Source: a virus. Taken from it: a stretch of DNA of 32,375 bases. The notes beneath the pieces are model-generated. The model saw only the letters and a list, made by a program, of their open reading frames with translations, did not search any database and was not told the origin of the DNA. Below are positions 24,784 to 32,109 of this stretch, in pieces. Position 1 is the first letter of the stretch, and each line of letters begins with the position of its first letter. Where the stretch lies: positions 8,663 to 41,037 of IMG/VR virus record IMGVR_UViG_3300030109_003296. The stretch is one strand, 5' to 3'. The position numbers were made by a program, and so were the translations under genes.

Positions 24784-25179
24784 ATGTCAGAAAGTACGAA
24801 ATATGAAAGTTTGAAGAACGCGTATGAACCTATGGTTTATGTAGTTCAAGAAATACCTGGTACTAAAATTGGTAATCCTAAAATAAATATTATAGGAGCA
24901 TCAGAGTATGGTAGATTTAAATTTTTATTACCAGAACTTTCACAAATAATTTTTTCTCCAGGACCTTTAATTTTTAAATTAAGGAAACTTTTGAAAAATT
25001 TTAAGAACACTGATTATTTATTACTTACAGGTGACCCTGCAATAATAGGTGTTGCTTGTTCTATTGTATCTGATATTACAAACGGAAAATACAATTTGTT
25101 AAAGTGGGATAAGCAAGAAAGAAAATATTATCCTATAGAAATTAATCTATACGAGAAAGGAGAAATAGATGACAATTGA
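24784..25179 (+). CDS. Conserved-looking phage protein of unknown function, first replication gene
   Basis: 131 residues, mixed alpha/beta. EPMVYVVQEIPGTKIGNPKI is followed by a conserved-looking core (TDYLLLTGDPAIIGVACSIV, about 76-95) and NLLKWDKQERKYYPIEINLY. There is no signal peptide, zinc site or known catalytic motif. No Shine-Dalgarno precedes the ATG, and the candidate promoter's start point would leave almost no leader, so the message may be leaderless at this gene. The 3' end overlaps the next gene by 11 bases; the GAGAAAGGAG inside it serves as that gene's ribosome site. I recall similar proteins in marine phages near replication genes, without a known role. Confidence 0.75.
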   Translation: MSESTKYESLKNAYEPMVYVVQEIPGTKIGNPKINIIGASEYGRFKFLLPELSQIIFSPGPLIFKLRKLLKNFKNTDYLLLTGDPAIIGVACSIVSDITNGKYNLLKWDKQERKYYPIEINLYEKGEIDDN

Positions 25180-25720
25180 TTTTGAAAAAGACCAACAAGA
25201 TGCAATGAAAAAAACCGAAGGTATCGGTTCTCTTGCAGATCAAGTAGAGAGACTAGAGGGGGTGTCTTCTGAAATAGAAGATGCAGAGTCTAGGATTAAA
25301 TTATTAAAAAAGAAAAGAGATCATATATCTGGTGAGGTAATACCAACTATGATGTCTGAGATGGGACTTGCAGAATTAAAACTGCATGATGGATCTCATC
25401 TTAAAGTTTCAACGTCGTACCGTGCAACAATAACGGAGGCTAATAAAGCAACGGCGTTTAACTGGCTTCGTGATAATGGATTAGGTGATATCATTAAGAA
25501 CGAGATAATGGTATCGTTTGGTCGTAACGAAGATAACAAGGCAGCAACTTATGCTGAACTTGCGAAGAGTCAAGGGTTTCAACCAACACAAAAGATGAAG
25601 GTGGAGCCCATGACTCTGAAAGCGTTAGTCCGTGAGCGTATTGAGGCAGGTAAAGAAATGCCAACGGAAATCTTTGGGATATTCTCAGAGAACAAGACAA
25701 CAATAAAAAGGAACAAATAA
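25169..25720 (+). CDS. Coiled-coil replication-region protein, possibly Gam-like nuclease inhibitor
   Basis: 183 residues. Residues about 20-60 are a charged coiled coil (SSEIEDAESRIKLLKKKRDH). A compact domain follows, with AELKLHDGSHLKVSTSYRAT and NKATAFNWLRDNGLGDIIKN. A basic helical C-terminus contains MTLKALVRERIEAGKEMPTE. An N-terminal coiled coil followed by a small alpha/beta domain is reminiscent of Gam-like host-nuclease inhibitors, but I see no decisive motif, so this is tentative. It could also be a DNA-binding accessory protein. A good AAAGGAG site precedes the start. It overlaps the upstream gene and ends two bases before the next ATG. Confidence 0.72.
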   Translation: MTIDFEKDQQDAMKKTEGIGSLADQVERLEGVSSEIEDAESRIKLLKKKRDHISGEVIPTMMSEMGLAELKLHDGSHLKVSTSYRATITEANKATAFNWLRDNGLGDIIKNEIMVSFGRNEDNKAATYAELAKSQGFQPTQKMKVEPMTLKALVRERIEAGKEMPTEIFGIFSENKTTIKRNK

Positions 25721-25722
25721 AC

Positions 25723-26475
25723 ATGAACCAAGTAGCAGAAAAAAAAGAAGGAGCATTAGCAGTAAATCTATTTGAAGCTGATGCAAATCAAGGTGCTCAA
25801 AATATATCGCAAGAAGATCTTGCGTTGCCTTTCTTAAAAATTTTGGGCCAACTATCTCCAGAAGTAAATAAGAGAGATGGTAAATATGTCGAAGGCGCAG
25901 AGCCTGGCAAAATAATAAATACTGTCACTACTCAATTGTATGACACAATAGAAGTTGTGCCATGTCATTACAAAAGACAATACATAGAATGGCAAGATAG
26001 AGGTCAGAGCACTGGTGCTCCTGTAGCTATTCACGAGGCAGATAGTGATATTATTAGTCAGACCACTAGAGGTAAAGATTATAAAGATAGATTACCAAAC
26101 GGTAATTATCTTGACAATACCGCTAATCACTTCGTATTGATTCTTGGAAAAACTCCGCAAACAGCGTTGATTTCAATGAAGTCTACTCAATTAAAAGTTA
26201 GTAGAAAATGGAATTCAATGATGATGGGAATCAAGATGCAGGGTAAGAACGGTTTGTTTACTCCGCCTACTTACAGCCACATTTATAAACTATCAACCGT
26301 TCAGATGTCTAATGACAAAGGAACATGGTTTGGTTGGGATGTAGCTAAAGTTGGTCCAGTACAGGATAAGTCAGCTTATGAGATGGCTAAATCTTTTGCT
26401 GTGAGCGTAGGTAAAGGTGAAGTAGAAGCTAAACCAGAAAATCAAGAAGTAAAGAAAACTTCAATAGATTTATAA
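25723..26475 (+). CDS. Putative ssDNA-binding protein (tentative)
   Basis: 250 residues, beta-rich. EDLALPFLKILGQLSPEVNK, then KYVEGAEPGKIINTVTTQLY and IEVVPCHYKRQYIEWQDRGQ, give the aromatic and basic strands expected of an OB-fold DNA-binding core. IYKLSTVQMSNDKGTWFGWD is another aromatic strand. The C-terminus (KPENQEVKKTSIDL) is a flexible tail but not the acidic tip of classical SSB. Position between accessory replication genes and a primase, and lack of any other SSB candidate, support an SSB-like role. It is inferred, not proved. AAGGA lies upstream of the ATG. A hairpin follows the stop. Confidence 0.6.
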   Translation: MNQVAEKKEGALAVNLFEADANQGAQNISQEDLALPFLKILGQLSPEVNKRDGKYVEGAEPGKIINTVTTQLYDTIEVVPCHYKRQYIEWQDRGQSTGAPVAIHEADSDIISQTTRGKDYKDRLPNGNYLDNTANHFVLILGKTPQTALISMKSTQLKVSRKWNSMMMGIKMQGKNGLFTPPTYSHIYKLSTVQMSNDKGTWFGWDVAKVGPVQDKSAYEMAKSFAVSVGKGEVEAKPENQEVKKTSIDL

Positions 26476-26487
26476 TATCCTAGGTAG

Positions 26488-26517
26488 TGGGCGTCTAAGC
26501 GAGAGTGGAGACGCCCA
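26488..26517 (+). terminator. Perfect 9-bp hairpin: terminator, attenuator or ribosome-site blocker
   Basis: TGGGCGTCT (26488-26496) pairs exactly with AGACGCCCA (26509-26517) around a 12-base loop, followed by only TTTAACG. The stem is very stable for this AT-rich genome, but the T-tract is short, so termination may be partial. The next gene starts nine bases later. The only Shine-Dalgarno-like GGAG (26507-26510) runs into the 3' arm, so the hairpin could also control primase translation. Confidence 0.6.
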
Positions 26518-26525
26518 TTTAACGT

Positions 26526-28175
26526 ATGTTGGAAAGATTTATAAATATATTTGAAGGTTTAAATAGGGCTTACGGTACCTTTGTAAAAGGCAAATCTTCA
26601 GGGATCAAAGCAGAGGGACGTAATAATACTATAAGAGAACCCTTAACTAAACAACTTTGGCAGGATCATTTAGATGGTAAATATCCTTCCATAGGAGTTA
26701 TGCCATTAAAAGATGATGGCACATGTAAGTGGGGGGCAATAGATATTGACCTACCAGAATTTGATTATGAAGATCTTTTAAAAACAATTAGAAAACTAAA
26801 ACTACCTTTGATTATGTTTAGATCAAAAAGTGGTTGTGCTCATGTCTATTTGTTTATGAAAGATTTTACAAATGCAATTGAAGTACAAAAAGTTATGAAA
26901 AAGTTTGCTGCTAAACTTGGAGTAGCAGATAAGTTAGATAGAATATATCCATTACAAACAGAAATAGATCCAAAAGATACAGGCTCTTATTTAAATTTAC
27001 CATACTTTAATCATGAAGAAGGTAGTAGATATGCATGGAATGATGAGTTTGAAGCTGCAACCATTGAAGAATTTTTTGAGATGTATGAAAAATACGTACA
27101 AGATAATTTAGGAGAATATTTAGTCGATGAAAAAATACCTAGAAAAAAAGAGAAAGCAAAAAGTTTAGAAGATTTATACATTCCATGTATGAAAAATTGT
27201 TTAAAAAGAAATGACAATAAAATACCTGCAAATATAGGTAGAAATGATTATCTTATGCACTGTTTTACATGGGCTAAGAGAGCAGAAAAACACGCAAAAG
27301 AAATACCAGAGTTTTCAAACTTTGATGCAAAAGATTTATTAAAATATTTTAATAAAAAAAGTATGGAAAGTCCTTTACCAGAAGATGAGATAGAGAAAAC
27401 AATATTTAAATCAGAAAGTGTTGAATACAAATATCTTTGTAAAAGACCAAACATACAAAAAGATTGTGATCCCACAGCGTGTAGATTTCATGTTTGTGGT
27501 ATTAATAAAGAAGAAGCAGAAAAACTTGTAAGAGCAGAAGAGTTGTTCGGCACCATAACAGAATACACTAGTGAGCCTCCTGTATTTTTTGATGTTGTAA
27601 AAGTTGTTAAAGATTCTACTGAAAATTTAAAACAAGTTCGTGTAGAGTTTACAGGATCAGAAATTATTGATAAAAAATTATACTGCAACAAACTTTCAGA
27701 TGCAGGTTACTTTCCCCCTAACGCTTTGTACCAAATGAAGTCAGATGACTTTAGACAATGGCAACTACAAAGATTAACTAAAAGAAATATAGAAGAGGCA
27801 GAAGAAGAGACACAAAAGAAATATCAATTTGAATCTTTAATTTATGATTTTATAGAAAAAGCTACGGTCAGTGTTGAAAAACATAACATACAGTGGGGCA
27901 CTTGTTATTTTGATCAAAGACAAAAAACAATAGAGTTTAGATTAAAAGATTTAATGGATTACCTGTCCTCTAAAAACGACAGAACATCATCTAGAAAGAT
28001 ATGTTTTGATCTTAAAAAAATAATGGAGGCAACAAGAAATAGAGGTGATTATCAAGACAAGGTAAGTAAAAAAAGAATCTCGTGCGTTACTTGGAAGTTT
28101 GAAGCAGACTCAAGTAAATTTGCAGTAACAATAAATCAAACAGCAACAAAGCAAATAAAAAATGATAAAGATTAG
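26526..28175 (+). CDS. Archaeo-eukaryotic-type primase (TOTE family)
   Basis: 549 residues. The AEP catalytic core is clear. KWGAIDIDLPEFDY gives Asp73 and Asp75, FRSKSGCAHVYLFM gives Ser102 and His106, and EIDPKDTGSYLNLPYFN near residues 147-163 carries the third acidic and nucleotide-binding region. The order and spacing match the primase domain first described in TOTE conflict systems. A four-Cys cluster (Cys305, 314, 319, 324) forms a probable zinc site. The C-terminal 200 residues (helical, with a WKFEADSSKFAVTINQ strand region) are less clear and may bind DNA or partners. It should start DNA chains for the phage polymerase. It overlaps the SF1 helicase by 14 bases, which favours function together. 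No DnaG or T7 gp4-type motif is present. Confidence 0.85.
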   Translation: MLERFINIFEGLNRAYGTFVKGKSSGIKAEGRNNTIREPLTKQLWQDHLDGKYPSIGVMPLKDDGTCKWGAIDIDLPEFDYEDLLKTIRKLKLPLIMFRSKSGCAHVYLFMKDFTNAIEVQKVMKKFAAKLGVADKLDRIYPLQTEIDPKDTGSYLNLPYFNHEEGSRYAWNDEFEAATIEEFFEMYEKYVQDNLGEYLVDEKIPRKKEKAKSLEDLYIPCMKNCLKRNDNKIPANIGRNDYLMHCFTWAKRAEKHAKEIPEFSNFDAKDLLKYFNKKSMESPLPEDEIEKTIFKSESVEYKYLCKRPNIQKDCDPTACRFHVCGINKEEAEKLVRAEELFGTITEYTSEPPVFFDVVKVVKDSTENLKQVRVEFTGSEIIDKKLYCNKLSDAGYFPPNALYQMKSDDFRQWQLQRLTKRNIEEAEEETQKKYQFESLIYDFIEKATVSVEKHNIQWGTCYFDQRQKTIEFRLKDLMDYLSSKNDRTSSRKICFDLKKIMEATRNRGDYQDKVSKKRISCVTWKFEADSSKFAVTINQTATKQIKNDKD

Positions 28176-29865
28176 AATAGCTGGGCCACCAGGCACAGGT
28201 AAAACAACAAGACTTACAAAAATATTTTATGAACTATTAGACAAGTATTCTCCAGCAGATATTTTACTTATGTCTCATACAAAAACAGCTGCTAAAATTA
28301 TAAGAGATAAGATATTAGAACCTGAAACTATATTAGAATATCAAAAAGAAACAGGTAAAGAAATATACTACAAGGTTCAAAACTCAAAGAAAACGTTGGA
28401 ACATAATGTTTCTACAATACACTCATACTGTAATTCAATAGCAAAACAAGTGACTAAAGGACAGGAGTTTGACTTAGATGATTACGATATCATGTCACAA
28501 ATGCATCCTCTATTTAACAAACACACTATGAATAAAAAATTTAAAGCCATAGATTCTTTATTTAGACTACACCCATTTTTTAAATTTAATAGTTTTGCTA
28601 GAAATAATGGAATGAGTCCAATCGAATACTATTCTACTTTAGGCTTTGAAGAAAAGAACGATTATAAATATTACCCAACAGAGCTTCAAGAGTTAGCTAA
28701 GAACTATCACAGCTTTAAAACTGATATAAAAATAAATGAAAGAGCTGAAACATTATTAGACTTTGATGACATGATAGAATACTTTTATAAGATAAAGAAA
28801 GCAGAACCAAAGTACGCTCACGTTAAAGTTTTAATACTAGACGAAGCACAGGACTCTAGTGTAATTCAAAGAAAAGCAGAGGAAGCATTATCTAAAAATG
28901 TAGACTATTTTTATAAAGCAGGCGATCCTGACCAATCTATATTTGAATTTTCTGGAGCTGACCCAGATGCTTTTCACAAAGAGTTTGCAAACCCTGAAAT
29001 AGAATTAGAACAAGGTTATAGGTGTCCACGTATTGTAAACGATTACTGTAAAAAAATTATAAAAGATATTTGGGACCATTACGAATACTCTAGAGTATGG
29101 GCACCATTAAAGAACAAAGATACTGGAGAAATTATTGAAGGTGAAAAATATATGTTAAGAGATTTGGAGCAAGATGAAAACGCAGCTGAATTAAAAAGAC
29201 GTATATTAGAAACAGAAGAAAAATTTATATTTACATATAGAGGTAACGATCCAATACACACAATAAAATATTTAATAAATACAGGTGTACCTTTTCAAAT
29301 GCCATATAATGATTTAAAAAAATTACAGAGAAAAAAAGTATTTGACGATCCTGCAAGACAAATAAAAAATCAAAGATTCTTTTTACAATTAGCTAATGGT
29401 GAGAGTGTTGTTTTAAAAGAGATAAAACAACTTTTAAAATCAATTGACCCTAGATACCTTGGTAAAAATTATAGTCTAGAAAAAATAGACTCTGTTGCAA
29501 GAGGAAGTTATAATTTAAATTTTTTGATTGAAGAAGAATTTTTACATAATGAAGTAAAAAATATAGAAGATTTTCAATTGATAAATACAGTGAATAGTAT
29601 TTTTATGAAAAATTATATACGAGAAATAGTCAATAATAACAGGGATTTAGAAGACAAAAGAATTTTTGTAGAAAACATACACACAATAAAAGGAAAAGAA
29701 TTTGACAACGTAGTGCTCGATTTAACTCTAACAAGAACAGAAGATAGTTTTTCTAAAAAGAGAATGAAATATGTTGCATGTTCTAGAGCAAAGAAAACAT
29801 TATGGTTAGTCAAAAGTAAAACAAACTTAACACTAGAAGGAGAGGAGGATAAACATGACAAATAA
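28162..29865 (+). CDS. UvrD/Rep-like SF1 DNA helicase
   Basis: 567 residues. IAGPPGTGKTTRLTKIFYEL is motif I (Gly8-Thr15). ILLMSHTKTAAKIIRDKI is motif Ia. VLILDEAQDSS is motif II (Asp227, Glu228, Gln230). KAGDPDQSIFEFSGAD is motif III (Asp255-Gln258). QGYRCPRIV is motif IV. VENIHTIKGKEFDNVVLDLT (507-518) is motif V. VACSRAKKTLWLV (538-550) is motif VI. All signature residues of SF1A helicases are present. At 567 residues it is shorter than UvrD (about 720), with reduced accessory subdomains. It should move 3'-5' on ssDNA and may be the replicative or recombination helicase here, since no DnaB type is visible. It overlaps both flanking genes. The next gene's GGAGGA site lies in its last codons. 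Confidence 0.93.
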   Translation: MIKIRIAGPPGTGKTTRLTKIFYELLDKYSPADILLMSHTKTAAKIIRDKILEPETILEYQKETGKEIYYKVQNSKKTLEHNVSTIHSYCNSIAKQVTKGQEFDLDDYDIMSQMHPLFNKHTMNKKFKAIDSLFRLHPFFKFNSFARNNGMSPIEYYSTLGFEEKNDYKYYPTELQELAKNYHSFKTDIKINERAETLLDFDDMIEYFYKIKKAEPKYAHVKVLILDEAQDSSVIQRKAEEALSKNVDYFYKAGDPDQSIFEFSGADPDAFHKEFANPEIELEQGYRCPRIVNDYCKKIIKDIWDHYEYSRVWAPLKNKDTGEIIEGEKYMLRDLEQDENAAELKRRILETEEKFIFTYRGNDPIHTIKYLINTGVPFQMPYNDLKKLQRKKVFDDPARQIKNQRFFLQLANGESVVLKEIKQLLKSIDPRYLGKNYSLEKIDSVARGSYNLNFLIEEEFLHNEVKNIEDFQLINTVNSIFMKNYIREIVNNNRDLEDKRIFVENIHTIKGKEFDNVVLDLTLTRTEDSFSKKRMKYVACSRAKKTLWLVKSKTNLTLEGEEDKHDK

Positions 29866-30094
29866 AGATATTTTTAAAGAAGCGTTTCCACAGAGTCGAC
29901 AAGTAGGTGGTAAACATTACAAAGATATGGTGATACAGCCGTACGAGTTTATTTCTAAAAATGATCTTTCGTTTTTTCAAGGCAACGTTATAAAATACGT
30001 ATGCAGGTATAGGTTGAAAAATGGTATACAAGACTTGGAAAAGATTATACACTATTGTGAATTAGAAATAAAGAAATTGAAAGATACTAAATGA
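29855..30094 (+). CDS. DUF3310-family phage protein
   Basis: 79 residues. GGKHYKDMVIQPYEFISKND, then LSFFQGNVIKYVCRYRLKNG and DLEKIIHYCELEI, are the hallmarks of DUF3310, a small family common in phage replication modules, sometimes called nucleotide kinase without good evidence. The Gly-Lys-His-Tyr motif (residues 19-22) and the NVIKYVCRY helix are the conserved parts. No Walker motif is present, so the kinase label should not be copied. It overlaps the helicase by 11 bases with a GGAGGA ribosome site, and overlaps DNA polymerase by four (ATGA), so it is co-translated with both. Confidence 0.9.
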   Translation: MTNKDIFKEAFPQSRQVGGKHYKDMVIQPYEFISKNDLSFFQGNVIKYVCRYRLKNGIQDLEKIIHYCELEIKKLKDTK

Positions 30095-32100
30095 ACATAC
30101 CTGAGACATCAGAGATAGAAATAGAAAGTGGTGAAACCGTTGCAATTGACTTAGAGACCTATGATCCACAGCTAAAGACTCACGGATCAGGGGCCATAAT
30201 AGGTAAAGGTAAAGTGTGTGGAATAGCTTTAGCTTTTAAAGATGAAAAAATGTATATACCAATAAGACATCGGTACAGCAATCAAAATTTAGATCCAAAG
30301 ATAACTTGGAAAAGATTAAATAAAATTTTATTTCAAAGAGATGATGTTAAAAAAGTTTTCCACAACGCAATGTATGATGTGTGTTGGATAAGAAAAGAAT
30401 CAGGTCTTATGCCAAAGGGGCCAATATATGATACTATGGTTGCAGCTTCTGTTATAGATGAAAACAGAACAGGTAAAAAAAGGTATACTTTAGATTCTTT
30501 ATCAAGAGATTATCTTGGAGAAACAAAATATAAAAATGATTTAGAAGAAATACCTAACGTGGATAACCCAATGTCTAATATGCATAAACTTTCATGGGAT
30601 CAGGTAAGAGAGTATGCAGAGCAGGACGTAAGTTTGACTCTAAGACTTTGGAACGTTTTTAAAAAAGAAATAAAAAAACCAATAAGCACAGGCACAAAAA
30701 ATGTTAAAACTTTAGAAAGTATTTTTAATTTAGAAACAAGGCTGTTTCCTTGTTTGGTGGAGATGAGATTTAAGGGTGTGAGAATTGATGAAAAGAGAAC
30801 AAAAACATTTGGAAAAGAACTAGAAAACGAGAGAGAAAAAATACTAGATCAAATAAAAAAAGAAACTGGTGTGGAAATATTATTATGGTCTGCAGACTCT
30901 TTTGAACCTTTATTGAAACAACAAAACATAACAGATTATAAAGTTACACCAAAAACAGGGCGACCTAGTATAACAAAACTATATCTAGAATCACATACAA
31001 ATAAATATTTAAAACTTATTGCAAAAGCCAGACAGTTAGATAAACTACACAACACTTTTGTCACCAGTATTTTAAAATATTCAAACAAAGGCAGAATACA
31101 CGCAGACATTAATCAAATAAGATCAGATAAAGGTGGGACAGTTACAGGTAGATTTAGTATGTCAAATCCAAACCTACAACAAATACCTACAAGAACAGAA
31201 CAAGGTAGTAAGATAAGAGAATTATTTTTACCAGAAGAAAAAAATAAGTGGGCTTCATTTGACTATTCACAACAAGAGCCAAGACTTGTGGTGCATTATG
31301 CATTAAAGTTAAAAGACCAAGATATATCTGGAGCAAGAGATATGGCTGAAAGATACAATAAAGATCCTGAAACAGACTTTCATGACATGGTTGCAGACAT
31401 GGCTTCAATAACAAGAAAGCAAGCAAAAACGATTAATTTAGGGCTTTTTTACGGGATGGGTAAGAATAAATTAGCTAGATCACTAGAGCTAGAAACAGAA
31501 GAAGCAAAAGATTTATTTGATCAGTACCACAAAAAAGTGCCTTTTGTAAGACAATTGGCCAACAGCTTACAAAAATATGCAGAAGAAAACAAGCAAATAT
31601 ATACACTAGAGGATAGATTTTGTCGTTTTAATAAATGGGAACCTAGAGATAAATATTGGAATGCAGAAGAAGGTAGATTTGTTGTACAAAAATATAAGGA
31701 TGATGAAAACGGAGTCAAACAAATTGTAGAAGAACAAGTGCCTATCTTAGATGGTATCGATGAAGCTAAAGATTATTATAAAGCAAACAGATCTTTAGAA
31801 CAACATAAACAAGATCCTTTTGCTGAAAACTTTGAAAGTTTTTGTCAACCTGCTTTTACTTACAAAGCTTTAAATAGATTAATACAAGGGTCAGCAGCTG
31901 ATATGACAAAAAAAGCAATGGTTTTATTGTTTGAAGAAGGTATTGTTCCACACATACAAATACATGATGAACTTTGTTTTTCTATTGAAAGCGAAGAGCA
32001 AGCTGAAAAAATAAAAACAATCATGGAAAATGCTATTAAGTTAGAGGTTCCTAATAAGGTAGACTATGAATCTGGGCCGAATTGGGGTACAATAAAATGA
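30091..32100 (+). CDS. polA: DNA polymerase I, family A, with 3'-5' exonuclease
   Basis: 669 residues, no 5' nuclease domain. Exonuclease: VAIDLETYD (Asp20, Glu22), FHNAMYDVCW (Asn92, Asp96), YAEQDVSLTL (Tyr175, Asp179), all intact. Polymerase: motif A ASFDYSQQEPRLVVHYA (Asp391; Gln and Pro replace the usual Ile and Leu of DYSQIELR). Motif B is RKQAKTINLGLFYGMGKNKL (Lys446, Tyr454). Motif C is QIHDELCFSI (His625, Asp626, Glu627). The residue equivalent to E. coli Pol I Phe762 is Leu450. An insertion near residues 525-575 separates motifs B and C (YWNAEEGRFVVQKYKDDENG region). It is the replicative polymerase of this phage, last complete gene of the replication run. Confidence 0.96.
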   Translation: MNIPETSEIEIESGETVAIDLETYDPQLKTHGSGAIIGKGKVCGIALAFKDEKMYIPIRHRYSNQNLDPKITWKRLNKILFQRDDVKKVFHNAMYDVCWIRKESGLMPKGPIYDTMVAASVIDENRTGKKRYTLDSLSRDYLGETKYKNDLEEIPNVDNPMSNMHKLSWDQVREYAEQDVSLTLRLWNVFKKEIKKPISTGTKNVKTLESIFNLETRLFPCLVEMRFKGVRIDEKRTKTFGKELENEREKILDQIKKETGVEILLWSADSFEPLLKQQNITDYKVTPKTGRPSITKLYLESHTNKYLKLIAKARQLDKLHNTFVTSILKYSNKGRIHADINQIRSDKGGTVTGRFSMSNPNLQQIPTRTEQGSKIRELFLPEEKNKWASFDYSQQEPRLVVHYALKLKDQDISGARDMAERYNKDPETDFHDMVADMASITRKQAKTINLGLFYGMGKNKLARSLELETEEAKDLFDQYHKKVPFVRQLANSLQKYAEENKQIYTLEDRFCRFNKWEPRDKYWNAEEGRFVVQKYKDDENGVKQIVEEQVPILDGIDEAKDYYKANRSLEQHKQDPFAENFESFCQPAFTYKALNRLIQGSAADMTKKAMVLLFEEGIVPHIQIHDELCFSIESEEQAEKIKTIMENAIKLEVPNKVDYESGPNWGTIK

Positions 32101-32109
32101 GGATAAATT

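Noticed and set aside
23149-28175. A TOTE-type conflict (defence) system formed by the primase and SNF2 helicase
   Set aside because: The genes are on opposite strands, separated by three replication-region genes, and no nuclease or other TOTE component is fused or adjacent. Phage replication is the simpler reading.
29855-30094. Nucleotide kinase label for the DUF3310 protein
   Set aside because: No Walker A or kinase motif is present in its 79 residues; the label is only habit in phage annotation.
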